The notes under the pieces are model-generated. The model was not told where the DNA came from. It did not search any database and was given only the letters and a program-made list of their open reading frames with translations. A DNA stretch of 64,000 nucleotides from Myxococcota bacterium. GTDB taxonomy: Bacteria; Myxococcota_A; Polyangia; Polyangiales; Polyangiaceae. Within the stretch, counting starts at the first letter, position 1. Each line of letters starts with the position of its first letter. The DNA lies in contig CAUJEM010000125.1 in NCBI GenBank assembly GCA_963169915.1, positions 1 through 64,000 on the forward strand. The letters run 5' to 3'. This document shows positions 9,638 to 18,276 of this stretch, one piece after another. Position numbers and translations under genes: made by a program.

Positions 9638-9649
9638 GCTGGGTCCCTC

Positions 9650-10774
9650 ATGAGCGAGCACGCCGTCCGAGGGGTGGTGTCGGACTGCGCCAGCGCGACC
9701 GATCCCGGGCTCGACCCCGCCAAGCAGATCAACGAAGACGCAGAGCTCGTCGTGGAGACGCCCCTCGGGCTCGCGCTCATCTTGTGTGATGGGATGGGCG
9801 GGCACGTCGGCGGACGTCAAGCCAGCACGCTGGCCGTCCGCATCATCGGCGACGCCCTCGGCGGCGCGGACGCCGCCGCCTCCCCGGAGCAGGTGCTCCG
9901 GGACGGCATCGTCACCGCGGGGCGCCGCGTCTACGAGCTCGGCGACAGCCCGGACATGCCGGCGCGCCCCGGCTCCACGGTGGTCGTCGGCGTGCTGCAC
10001 GAGCGCGGGCTCAGCGTGGCGCACGTCGGCGACTCCAGGCTCTACCTGCTCCGCGCCGGCCGGCTCTACCCGCTCACGCGCGATCACTCCCTCGTGCAGC
10101 AGCTGCTCGACAGCGGGCAGCTCACGCCCGAGCAGGCCAAGGAGCACCCGGACACGAACATCATCACGCGCGCGCTCGGCATGCAGCCCAGCGTGGAGGT
10201 GGAGGTCCGTGAGCAGCCGGTGCCGCTGGCCTTAGGGGACGTCGTGCTGCTCGCCAGCGACGGTCTCACGGATCTCCTGCGCGACGACGAGCTCGAGCAG
10301 GTGCTCGGCCTACACCTCGCCACCGGCCTCGAGGCCGCCGCGGCGGCGCTCATCCGCGTCGCCAACGCGCGCGGCGGACACGACAACATCACCGTCCAGC
10401 TCGCGCGGGTCCGTGAGCAGGGCACGGTCATGGAGGCCGCCGCGCCCGCGGCCAAGAGCCCCACCGCCCCCACGCTGGTCGACGGCCTCACGACGACGGC
10501 GCAAGGCGCGCCGCCCACGGTGGCGGACCTCTCCACCGCCGTGGCTCCGGACCCGCTGGAGCGGACCACACAGCCCGCGTTCTTGCCGGCCGGCTTCGGC
10601 GCGAGCGCACCGCGGCCGCCTGAGTGGCCCTCCCCGGAGCCGCCTCCTGGCCTCGTGCCCCCGCCGGGCCGTGCGCTGGTCTGGCTGCTGGCGCTCGCTG
10701 GTCTGCTCGTCGCGTGCCTGCTCGCGGCCGTGTTGGGCTGGTGGCTGTACCGGCTCAGCCATGGCTCGAGCTGA
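9650..10774 (+). CDS. PP2C-family Ser/Thr protein phosphatase, membrane anchored
   Basis: A 374-residue phosphatase. The metal-binding motifs of PP2C are all present: NEDAELV, LCDGMGGHVGG, VAHVGDSRLYLL, LASDGLTDLL and GGHDNITVQ. It dephosphorylates phospho-Ser or phospho-Thr using two metal ions. After the catalytic domain (about residues 5-265) comes a Pro/Ala/Thr-rich linker and one C-terminal transmembrane helix (ALVWLLALAGLLVACLLAAV), so the enzyme faces the cytoplasm from the inner membrane. It starts 12 bp after the upstream FHA gene and is followed after 48 bp by the FHA-ABC transporter. It is the obvious antagonist of the Ser/Thr kinase that closes the cluster. Confidence 0.92.
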   Translation: MSEHAVRGVVSDCASATDPGLDPAKQINEDAELVVETPLGLALILCDGMGGHVGGRQASTLAVRIIGDALGGADAAASPEQVLRDGIVTAGRRVYELGDSPDMPARPGSTVVVGVLHERGLSVAHVGDSRLYLLRAGRLYPLTRDHSLVQQLLDSGQLTPEQAKEHPDTNIITRALGMQPSVEVEVREQPVPLALGDVVLLASDGLTDLLRDDELEQVLGLHLATGLEAAAAALIRVANARGGHDNITVQLARVREQGTVMEAAAPAAKSPTAPTLVDGLTTTAQGAPPTVADLSTAVAPDPLERTTQPAFLPAGFGASAPRPPEWPSPEPPPGLVPPPGRALVWLLALAGLLVACLLAAVLGWWLYRLSHGSS

Positions 10775-10822
10775 GCGCGTGCGCCATTCCCAGAGCGGTG
10801 ACGCTCTGTTAGCTACAGCATC

Positions 10823-13768
10823 ATGATCCCCGGGTTCGGCAAGCAGAGCATCACCCTGGGCAGCGCGCCCACCTGTGACATCCGCCTCGGAGGCCCGGGC
10901 GTCGCCGCCGAGCACGCGCGCATCATCCATCAAGGCAACGGCAGCTTGCTGTTCCAAGACGGCGGGACGGGACAGACGCTCGCCAACGGACAGCCGATGG
11001 CGCCGGGCAGCGCGCTCCCCTTCGATTTCCGAACGCAATTCGTCGTCGGCCAGATGCCCGTGCCGGTGGACGCTCCAGCCATCGCGCTGATGTTGATGAG
11101 CGCCGGCGCAGCCCCGGTGGTACCTCAACAGCTCAGCGTCGGGCGAGATCCTGCCCGCGTGAACGTGGTCGTCCACCACCCCAGCGTGTCCGGCCACCAC
11201 CTCACGCTCCAGCTTGCGCCGCTCAGCGTCACGGACCAAGGCTCCAGCACCGGCACCTGGCTCGGGCAGCAGCAGCTCCCGGCGCTGCAGCCGGTGCCGG
11301 TCGATCCCGTCGCGACGCTGGCGGTCGGCCCGGTCCCGCTCCCGGTCACGCTGGCCATCCAGCTCGCGCAGGCGCTGTCCGGGGGACACGCGCCGGCGAG
11401 CCTGGGGGGCGCCGCCGCGGCCGCCGGTGCCAGCGGCGCCAGCGGGGCCAGCAAGCCTCGCCACAAGACCGTCATCGGCCAAGTGCAGCTCAGCGGCGGC
11501 GCGCTGGGCAAGACCATCGGGCGCACCGCCAGCAACGACATCGTCATCCAGCACCCTCAGGTCTCCAGCCGACACGCCGTGCTGCACCACCAAGGCGGGC
11601 AGCTCTTCCTCGAAGACAGCGGCAGCGCCAACGGCACCTACGTGCGAGGCCAGCGCATCCCGCCAGGCGCGAGGGTCCCCGTCGCCAACGGCGAGAAGGT
11701 CTTCATCGGCCCCATGCCCCTGCTCATCCAGGTGGAGGGCGCGGCGGTGGCCATGGTGGTGGAGGACTTCTCCGCGGACTGGGCGGGGCGTCCCCTCTAC
11801 GAGATCGAGGCGTGGGATCTGGTGGTCGAGGTCCCCGATCGCGACGACTCCAGCAAGATGAAGACCCTGCTGGAGCACGTCAGCTTCAAGGCGCTCCCGG
11901 GAGATCTCATCGCGCTCATGGGGCCGAGCGGCGCCGGCAAGACGACGCTGCTGCTCACGCTCAACGGCTACCTGCCCCCCACCGCCGGCCAGGTGCGCAT
12001 CAACGGGGAAGATCTCTACACCATCTACGACGCGCTGCGCGGCAGCATCGGCTACGTCCCGCAGGACGACATCGTCCACCCGGAGCTCACCGTGTACGAG
12101 GCCGTGCGCTACAGCGCCCGCTTCCGCCTCCCCCCGGACTACTCGGACGAAGAGATCGATCGGCGCGTGCAGACCACGCTGGCGCAGCTCGGGCTGGAGG
12201 CCGTGATGCACCTGCAGATCGGCAAGCCCGAGAAGAAGGTGCTCTCCGGCGGTCAGCGCAAGCGCGTCAACATCGCGATGGAGCTGGTCACCGATCCTGT
12301 GATCATGTTCCTGGACGAGCCGACCAGCGGGCTGGCCGCGGACGACACCAGCGCGCTCGTCTCGCTGCTGTCCGAGCTGGCGCGCAAGACGGGCAAGACC
12401 ATCATCTGCACCATCCACCAGCCGGCCAAGGACGAGTACGAGAAGTTCAACCTGGCGCTCATCCTGGGCGCCGGCGGTATCCCCATCTACTACGGCCCCA
12501 CGCGCGACGGCTACGGCTTCTTCGGCTCCTACCTCCCCAAGCTGGGGCGCCCGAACGACGTGGACAACCCGCGAGACATGTTCGACATGCTCAACCAGCG
12601 GGAGCGGCCGCTCTTCGACGCCCTCCGCGCGCAGAACCCCTACGCACAACGCTCGGAGGCGCGCCAGCTGGCGGCCCGAGAGTGGAACCGGGAGTTCTTC
12701 GAGCCCAGCAACCCCGTCTTCCAGCAGATGTACTCGGGCCGACGCGCGGTGGGCCAGGGCTCGCAGAGCGGCGGCGTCCCACGCGGGCGCGGCAAGACCT
12801 CCGGCCAATTCTGGCTGCTGCTCAGCCGCTACTTCCGCGTCAAGACGCGGGACGTCAGCGGGACGGTGATCATGCTGGCCCAGGCGCCCATCATCGGCGT
12901 GTTGCTCGCCTTCGTGTTCGGCGGACAGAAGAGCTCCATCCCGTACTGGTGCCTCGGCGCGCTCCAGGAGCTCGCCAGAAAGTCCGGCGGACTAGGCACG
13001 GGCTCCAACGAGCTGCTCTCGAGCATGACGCCGACCCAAGACAACTCCGCGGCGCTGTTCTTCCTGGTGGTCAGCGCGGTGTGGTTCGGCACCAGCAACG
13101 CCGCCCGTGAGATCGTCAGCGAGCGCGCCATCTACCTGCGCGAGCGCATGGTGAACCTTGGCCTCTTCAACTACGTGTTCAGCAAGTTCCTCTTGCTGTC
13201 GGTGTTCTGCGTCATCCAGTGCACCGTGCTGCTGGCGATCGTGTTCTTCGCGCTCGGCTTCAACGGCGGGCCCGAGGCCTTCGTCCTGGAGCTCGCGGTG
13301 CTCGTCGTCACCGCCATGAACTCCGTCGCCATGGGCCTGCTGCTCTCCACCTTGGTGGAGAGCAGCGAGGCGGCCATGGCGCTCACCCCCATCGCGCTCA
13401 TCCCCCAGGTGGTGCTCGGGGGCCTGATGGTGCCCATGACCACCAACCCCATGCTGGAGTGGTTCATGTACGTCATGCCCGCGCGCTGGGGCTTCCAAGG
13501 GGTCATCGCGCAGGAGCGCGCCGCCATCGTCAGCGACCCAGCGTGGGTGATGGATCTCAAGAAGCCCGACATGACCAGCGTCCCGGATTTCGTGACGGCC
13601 GGGAAGTTTCGCTGCGCGGAGGCGCAGATCGCCAGTAACGACATCGTGGGCGCGTGGGGCTTCGAGAGCCATGACCTCTACTGGCTGCCGCCCGCGGTCC
13701 TCGGCGGGCTCATGCTGGGGATGCTCCTCATCATCCTCATCATCCTCAAGCGCCGCGACCGCATCTGA
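10823..13768 (+). CDS. ABCG-type ABC transporter with three N-terminal FHA modules
   Basis: A 981-residue half-transporter. N-terminal modules: a weak FHA at about 1-75 (LGSAPTCDIRLGGPG, AEHARII), a second at about 92-165 (SVGRDPARVNVV, VSGHHLTL) and a clear third at about 215-310 (IGRTASNDIVI, VSSRHAVL, DSGSANGTYVRG). The nucleotide-binding domain (about 335-560) has Walker A GPSGAGKTTLL, signature LSGGQRKR and Walker B IMFLDEPTSGL, the ABCG style with the ATPase before the membrane domain. Residues about 680-980 hold an ABC2-type membrane domain with six or so helices. Rv1747 of M. tuberculosis has the same order with two FHA domains and is controlled by the kinase PknF. The substrate here is unknown; export of a lipid or cell-wall component is plausible. 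Confidence 0.9.
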   Translation: MIPGFGKQSITLGSAPTCDIRLGGPGVAAEHARIIHQGNGSLLFQDGGTGQTLANGQPMAPGSALPFDFRTQFVVGQMPVPVDAPAIALMLMSAGAAPVVPQQLSVGRDPARVNVVVHHPSVSGHHLTLQLAPLSVTDQGSSTGTWLGQQQLPALQPVPVDPVATLAVGPVPLPVTLAIQLAQALSGGHAPASLGGAAAAAGASGASGASKPRHKTVIGQVQLSGGALGKTIGRTASNDIVIQHPQVSSRHAVLHHQGGQLFLEDSGSANGTYVRGQRIPPGARVPVANGEKVFIGPMPLLIQVEGAAVAMVVEDFSADWAGRPLYEIEAWDLVVEVPDRDDSSKMKTLLEHVSFKALPGDLIALMGPSGAGKTTLLLTLNGYLPPTAGQVRINGEDLYTIYDALRGSIGYVPQDDIVHPELTVYEAVRYSARFRLPPDYSDEEIDRRVQTTLAQLGLEAVMHLQIGKPEKKVLSGGQRKRVNIAMELVTDPVIMFLDEPTSGLAADDTSALVSLLSELARKTGKTIICTIHQPAKDEYEKFNLALILGAGGIPIYYGPTRDGYGFFGSYLPKLGRPNDVDNPRDMFDMLNQRERPLFDALRAQNPYAQRSEARQLAAREWNREFFEPSNPVFQQMYSGRRAVGQGSQSGGVPRGRGKTSGQFWLLLSRYFRVKTRDVSGTVIMLAQAPIIGVLLAFVFGGQKSSIPYWCLGALQELARKSGGLGTGSNELLSSMTPTQDNSAALFFLVVSAVWFGTSNAAREIVSERAIYLRERMVNLGLFNYVFSKFLLLSVFCVIQCTVLLAIVFFALGFNGGPEAFVLELAVLVVTAMNSVAMGLLLSTLVESSEAAMALTPIALIPQVVLGGLMVPMTTNPMLEWFMYVMPARWGFQGVIAQERAAIVSDPAWVMDLKKPDMTSVPDFVTAGKFRCAEAQIASNDIVGAWGFESHDLYWLPPAVLGGLMLGMLLIILIILKRRDRI

Positions 13769-14009
13769 GCCGACCACCCAGGCGCCTGCGCAGGGGCGCA
13801 GAGTGGGCGCTCGCGGCGCGGCGTGCGGCTCTGCCGGCGTCGGCGCGCCGCATGGCGCGGGCGCGGCAGAAACACTCAGCAATTCATCGACATGGCCCGG
13901 CGGCGCGTCGCGCTGGGCTGGGACGCGGCGCGGCGCCCCCGGCGCTGCCGCCCGCGGGCGGGCTGCGCTGGGTGATCTCCCGCGCCGCAGCTCGTGTATC
14001 CTCTGGAGA

Positions 14010-15599
14010 GTGCCTCATGACACCTTCGGGATCGTCGGGACGACGCAAGCGGGGAGCTTCCTCGTGGAGGAGGCCGTCGCCGAGGGTGGCTTCGCGGTGG
14101 TGTACCGCGCGCTGCACACGGGGTTCCGCGCGCCCGTGGCGCTCAAGTGCCTGAAGATCCCGGAGGCCCTGGACCACGAGGCGCAGGCAGAATTTTTGGA
14201 TCGCTTTCGCGCGGAGGGAGAGCTTCTATTTCGACTGTCCACGCGGCTGCCCACGGTGGTGCGGCCGCTGCACTTCGGGACGCTCGAGCCGCACGCCCAG
14301 TTCGTCCCCTTCATCGCGCTGGAGTGGCTGGAGGGCGACAGCCTGGACGCCATCCTCCGCCAGCGGCTCGCCGACGGCCTGAAGCCCTTCTCGCTCAAGC
14401 GCGCGGTGCGGCTGCTGGAGCCCATCGCGCTCGCCCTGCGCGACGCTCACCATTTCCCCACCCCCGAGGGTGAGCACTCGATTTTGCACCGAGATCTCAA
14501 GCCGGAGAACGTGCTGCTCGCGAGCATCAACGGCGAGCTCGTCCCAAAGATCGTGGATTTTGGGATCGGCGCCGTCAAGAGCACGGCCTCGCAGGTCGTG
14601 GGGCGACGCTCGGCGGGCAACGCCGCGATGACCCCCTTCACGCCTGCCTACGGCGCACCAGAGCAGTGGCTCCCCAAGCGCTTTGGTCAGACCGGGACGT
14701 GGACGGACGTGTGGGGCTTGGCGCTCACGCTGGTGGAGATGGTGGTGGGGCGCCCGGTCATCGATGGAGACGCGGGCGCCATGATGGGGACGGTGATCGA
14801 CCCTACCCGACGCCCGACGCCGCGCGCAGAGGGCCTCGACACCACCGACGCCGTGGACGCCGTGTTCCAGCGGGCGCTCGCGGTGGACCCTCGGCAGCGC
14901 TACCAGGAGGTCGCGGTGTTCTTCACCGATCTCCAGCAGGCGCTCGGGCTGCCGACGGGTGAGCTCGGCGCCTTCCCGGAGGTCGTCCGAGCGCGGCCCG
15001 CGGTCGCGACCCCGGCGCTGGAGCCCGCCGAGCTCCCCGCCTCGTCCACGGCTCCGCCAAGGGCCGCCCGAGATGCCCTGGAGCTCGGGCCCAGCTCCAC
15101 GGTCACGCTGCAGAGCACCTCCACGACCCCCGGCGCGCTCTACGGCGGGGTGGTCCTCGACGACGACAGCGCCACGCTATCCATCGCGCTGGAGCCGAGC
15201 GGCGCGGCTCCAGCGCCGTCCTCGGCCGGCACGCCTCTCAGCAGCGCCAGGGGCGCCAGCGGCGGCCACCCTCGGCTCCCCCTCGCGTCGCCGCCCAGCC
15301 TACGTCCCGGCCACGCGCCCCGTGGTCCGTCGCCGGCCGCCACCTCCGCGCTCGTCTCGGCGCGGCGCGCGCCGTCATCGAGCGGGAGCACGGAGCGACT
15401 GCTCCGGGAGCGCTTCGGCCGCCCCTTGGCGCTCGTGGTCGTCGGCTCGCTGGTGGCGGCGGCGGACTTTCTCTGGACAGGCTCGCGCGGCAAGGTGCTC
15501 ATGCTCGGCCCGGTGCGCGTCTACTTCCTCGCCGCCCTGCTCGTCGTCGTGGGGATCGGGCTGGGGGCCTACCGCCTGCTCGCCGACGCGGACTCCTAG
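14010..15599 (+). CDS. Ser/Thr protein kinase with C-terminal membrane helices
   Basis: A 529-residue kinase, end of the FHA/PP2C/ABC cluster. The GTG start is tentative: GGAGA lies directly against it, but no better in-frame start precedes the domain. The catalytic core has a Gly-poor nucleotide loop (VAEGGFAVVYRA), Lys in VALKCL, HRDLKPEN near residue 160, DFG (IVDFGIG) near 185 and an APE-like GAPEQW. All catalytic residues are present. A Pro/Ser/Ala-rich linker leads to two closely spaced hydrophobic segments at about 470-527, so the kinase is on the inner membrane with its catalytic end in the cytoplasm. It is separated from the transporter gene by 241 bp and may have its own promoter. 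Probable substrates are the clustered FHA proteins and their partners. Confidence 0.85.
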   Translation: MPHDTFGIVGTTQAGSFLVEEAVAEGGFAVVYRALHTGFRAPVALKCLKIPEALDHEAQAEFLDRFRAEGELLFRLSTRLPTVVRPLHFGTLEPHAQFVPFIALEWLEGDSLDAILRQRLADGLKPFSLKRAVRLLEPIALALRDAHHFPTPEGEHSILHRDLKPENVLLASINGELVPKIVDFGIGAVKSTASQVVGRRSAGNAAMTPFTPAYGAPEQWLPKRFGQTGTWTDVWGLALTLVEMVVGRPVIDGDAGAMMGTVIDPTRRPTPRAEGLDTTDAVDAVFQRALAVDPRQRYQEVAVFFTDLQQALGLPTGELGAFPEVVRARPAVATPALEPAELPASSTAPPRAARDALELGPSSTVTLQSTSTTPGALYGGVVLDDDSATLSIALEPSGAAPAPSSAGTPLSSARGASGGHPRLPLASPPSLRPGHAPRGPSPAATSALVSARRAPSSSGSTERLLRERFGRPLALVVVGSLVAAADFLWTGSRGKVLMLGPVRVYFLAALLVVVGIGLGAYRLLADADS

Positions 15600-15629
15600 C
15601 GGCCGCCCCCTGCACCCGCCAAGGCGGCC

Positions 15630-16982
15630 TCAGCGCAGCGTCACGAGCTCCTCGGCGGCGGTGGGATGGATGGCCAGGGTGCGGTCGAAGTCCCGCTTCG
15701 TGGCGCCCAGCTCCACCGCCACCGCGAAGCCCTGGAGCATCTCGTCCGCACCCAAGCCGATCACGTGCAGGCCCACGACGCGCTCCTCGTGCCCCGCGCA
15801 CACGAGCTTCATCACGGTCTCGGTCTTACGCATGGTGAGCGCGTGGTACATGTTGGTGAACTGGGTGGTGTAGATCTTGACGTTCGCGTCACCGTGGCGC
15901 TCACGCGCGGCCTGCTCGGTGAGGCCCACCGTCCCGATCGGCGGGTGGGTGAACACCACGGTGGGGACGCAGTCGTGGTTGAAGGTGCTCGCCGGCTGAC
16001 CCCCGAAGAGGCGATCGGCCAGCCGCCGCCCGTTGGCGATGGCGGCCGGGGTGAGCTGCTCCTGCCCCGTCACGTCCCCCACCGCATAGGTGCCGGGCGC
16101 CGTCGTCGCGAACAGCTCGTCCACGGAGACGTAGCCCTCCGCGTCTCGGGCCACGCCCGCCGCCTCGAGCCCCAGCGCGTGGGTGAGCGGCTCTCGCCCG
16201 ATGGCCCAGAGCACGTGGCTGAAGCCACCGTAGGCCTCGCGCTCGCGCAGCACGACGCGCAGGCTCTGGCCGTCCCCCTCCCGCTCCACGGCGCTCACCT
16301 CCGCCCCGCTCACGAGGCGCACCCCCTGCGCCGGGAGCTGCCGTGCCAGGCTCTGCCGCAGGCACACGTCGAAGCCGCGCAGGAACTCCTCGTGGCGGTA
16401 GAGGAGGCTCACCTCCGCGCCGAGCGCGCTCAGCACGCCGACCAGCTCGAGCGCGATGTAACCCGCGCCCACGACGGCCACCCTGCGCGGCAGCTCCGCG
16501 AGCTCGAAGAACCCGTCGCTGTCGAGCCCCAGCGCCGCGCCGGGCAGCGCCGGGCGGCGCGGCTGGCCCCCCACGGCGATGAGCACCTGCTCCGCTTCGA
16601 GCCGGCGCCCCGCCACCTCGACCTGCCGTGGCCCCGAGAAGCGCGCCGTCCCCTCGATCACGGTGACGCCGGCCTGCGACAGCAGCCTCGCGTACACGCC
16701 GTTGAGGCGCGCCACGTAGGCGTCACGGCCGGCCCGGAGCTTGCCCCAGTCCACGACCCGCGGCGCCAGCGCGAAGCCGTAGTCCGGCGCGTCCGCCAAG
16801 GCGTGCGCGAGGTTGGCGGCGTTCCACATCACCTTCTTCGGCACGCAGCCCACGTTGACGCAGGTGCCGCCAAGCCGCCCCCGCTCCACCAGCGCCACGC
16901 GGGCGCCGTAGGACGCCGCGCGGCGCGCGCTGGCGATGCCGCCGCTGCCTCCCCCCAGGACCAAGTAGTCGAAGCGCTCCAC
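15630..16982 (-). CDS. gor: Glutathione-disulfide reductase
   Basis: A 450-residue FAD-dependent pyridine nucleotide disulfide reductase. FAD motif [13 protein letters not shown] is at the N-terminus. The redox pair is Cys41 and Cys46 in [13 protein letters not shown], the form seen in glutathione reductase rather than lipoamide dehydrogenase. The NADPH fold [13 protein letters not shown] is followed by [11 protein letters not shown], with two Arg suited to the 2'-phosphate of NADPH. The C-terminus has the catalytic HPTAAEE. Lipoamide dehydrogenase is less likely given these signatures. The GTG start is preceded by AGGGTG. It maintains reduced glutathione or a related low-molecular thiol. Its stop faces the stop of the kinase gene about 30 bp away, so the two are convergent. 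Confidence 0.9.
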   Translation of the reverse strand: MERFDYLVLGGGSGGIASARRAASYGARVALVERGRLGGTCVNVGCVPKKVMWNAANLAHALADAPDYGFALAPRVVDWGKLRAGRDAYVARLNGVYARLLSQAGVTVIEGTARFSGPRQVEVAGRRLEAEQVLIAVGGQPRRPALPGAALGLDSDGFFELAELPRRVAVVGAGYIALELVGVLSALGAEVSLLYRHEEFLRGFDVCLRQSLARQLPAQGVRLVSGAEVSAVEREGDGQSLRVVLREREAYGGFSHVLWAIGREPLTHALGLEAAGVARDAEGYVSVDELFATTAPGTYAVGDVTGQEQLTPAAIANGRRLADRLFGGQPASTFNHDCVPTVVFTHPPIGTVGLTEQAARERHGDANVKIYTTQFTNMYHALTMRKTETVMKLVCAGHEERVVGLHVIGLGADEMLQGFAVAVELGATKRDFDRTLAIHPTAAEELVTLR

Positions 16983-17120
16983 GCGCGCACCCTAGCGCCA
17001 GCGGGTGCGCCGTGCCCAGCCGCGCGCGGCGAGCGGCTCTGGGGGCGCTTCGGGGAGCCGCGCCACGCTCGCTGCGGTCACCCAGCGGCTCCCACCTCGA
17101 GGGCGTGCTAGGAAGCCGCC

Positions 17121-17456
17121 ATGAGCGACTGGCAAAGCAAGATTGGCCGGCTACGCCTCGTCGGGCTGCTCGAGGGCGTCTCGTTCCTCGTCTTGTTGGG
17201 CGTCGCCATGCCGGTGAAATACCTGCTCGGGCAACCGCTCGCGGTGCGCCTCGTGGGCAGCGCCCACGGCGCCCTCTTCCTCGCCTTCGTCTACTTCTTG
17301 GGCCGCGCCGCGCGCGCCCATGGGTGGCCGTGGCAGCGGACGCTGGTGGCGTTCCTGGCTTCGCTCGTCCCGCTCGGCCCCTTCCTGCTCGACCGCCGGC
17401 TGAAGGCGGAGCAGCTCGGCGACGCTCCGGGAGCGCCGCCGAGCGCGTCGGCGTGA
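17121..17456 (+). CDS. DUF3817-family small integral membrane protein
   Basis: A 111-residue inner-membrane protein with three hydrophobic helices. The pattern RLVGLLEGVSFLVLLGVAMP, then KYLLGQP, then GSAHGALFLAFVYFLG and a last helix ending PLGPFLLDRRL matches the DUF3817 family, whose function is not known. AGGA lies about eight bases before the ATG. It is transcribed alone between gor, which is divergent, and a convergent outer-membrane protein gene whose stop is two bases away. Confidence 0.8.
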   Translation: MSDWQSKIGRLRLVGLLEGVSFLVLLGVAMPVKYLLGQPLAVRLVGSAHGALFLAFVYFLGRAARAHGWPWQRTLVAFLASLVPLGPFLLDRRLKAEQLGDAPGAPPSASA

Positions 17457-17457
17457 C

Positions 17458-18111
17458 TCAGAGCAGCCCGGTCATGCCGAAGGTGATCCCCCACATCTTG
17501 TTCCGGAAATCCTCAGAGACCGTCTTCCCTGCCACCTCGCTCTCGATGGAGCCCGCCACGCCCAGATCACCCACGAGACCCACGAGGAAACCCAGGGACT
17601 TGGTGGGCGCGATCACGAGGTTGAGCTCACCACCCAAAGAGAACTGAGAGTAGTCCGGGTTGTTGGTATCATAGAAGCTGAAGCCCAGGCGCGGCCAGAA
17701 GCCGAAGTGATCGCCCAGCCCGAGCAGGTAGCCGGCGCGGGGCGTGAACACGAAGCCCGAGTACTTCTCGCTGTTCTCGTCGTTGAACGAGGTGCTCACG
17801 TAGCCGAGGGAGCCACCCACGCTCAGGCCCTGGAGCGGAAAATAGTCCATGGTGAGGCGGGGCTGCGAGTAGAGGTTGCCGGAGTGAGAGCCGGACCAGA
17901 GCATGCCGAGCGAGCTGTAGTCCGTGTCGTGGTCGTCGACGGACATGGTGCCGCGGTTCCAGCCGAACATGCGCTCGGCGCCGATGGCGAAGGTGCCCTT
18001 GCTCCCGAGCCCCTCCGAGGCGGGCGCCTCCGGAGCGGGGTCGGCCGCGAAGGCGGTGCCGGTCATGGCGAGGGCGAAGAGGCCAGTGGCGAGGGTGGCG
18101 ATGGTGCGCAT
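17458..18111 (-). CDS. Predicted outer-membrane beta-barrel protein
   Basis: A 217-residue protein. The ATG at 18111 is chosen because AAGGAG lies ten bases upstream and a textbook signal peptide follows (MRTIATLATGLFALAMTG, cleavage near AFAAD). The mature part alternates aromatic and polar residues in short strands separated by Gly/Asp turns (LYSQPRLTMDYFPLQG, FVFTPRAGYLLGLGDHFGF, LGFSFYDTNNPDYSQF), as expected of a small eight- to ten-strand barrel. No enzyme signature is seen. It stands alone; the 165 bp upstream hold its promoter. Possible role: structural or pore protein of the outer membrane. Confidence 0.7.
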   Translation of the reverse strand: MRTIATLATGLFALAMTGTAFAADPAPEAPASEGLGSKGTFAIGAERMFGWNRGTMSVDDHDTDYSSLGMLWSGSHSGNLYSQPRLTMDYFPLQGLSVGGSLGYVSTSFNDENSEKYSGFVFTPRAGYLLGLGDHFGFWPRLGFSFYDTNNPDYSQFSLGGELNLVIAPTKSLGFLVGLVGDLGVAGSIESEVAGKTVSEDFRNKMWGITFGMTGLL

Positions 18112-18276
18112 GCTGTTGATACTCCTTGAAAGCAAGCCGAAGGCCGAGATTGGCCAGCGTGCAACGCGCGGCAACATGGGGTCGGCGGGGCCCGTCCCGC
18201 AAGCCCAATTGACGGCACTGCCTTTGGGTGGCTCGTGGCCTTCGCGGTGCGGCGGACACGACGCGCGCGCTCAGCG

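Noticed and set aside
7406-10147. A 913-codon open frame on the minus strand opposite the FHA and PP2C genes
   Set aside because: It is antisense to clear protein families and its product is rich in Arg, Ala, His and Gly without any motif; long shadow frames are common at this GC content.
10310-12808. An 832-codon open frame opposite the ABC transporter
   Set aside because: Low-complexity product, no start signal or domain; the forward strand encodes a complete transporter.
17052-17096. Inverted repeat GGGAGCCGC / GCGGCTCCC upstream of the DUF3817 gene
   Set aside because: Loop of about 26 bases and high local GC make a chance match likely; no clear role between two divergent genes.
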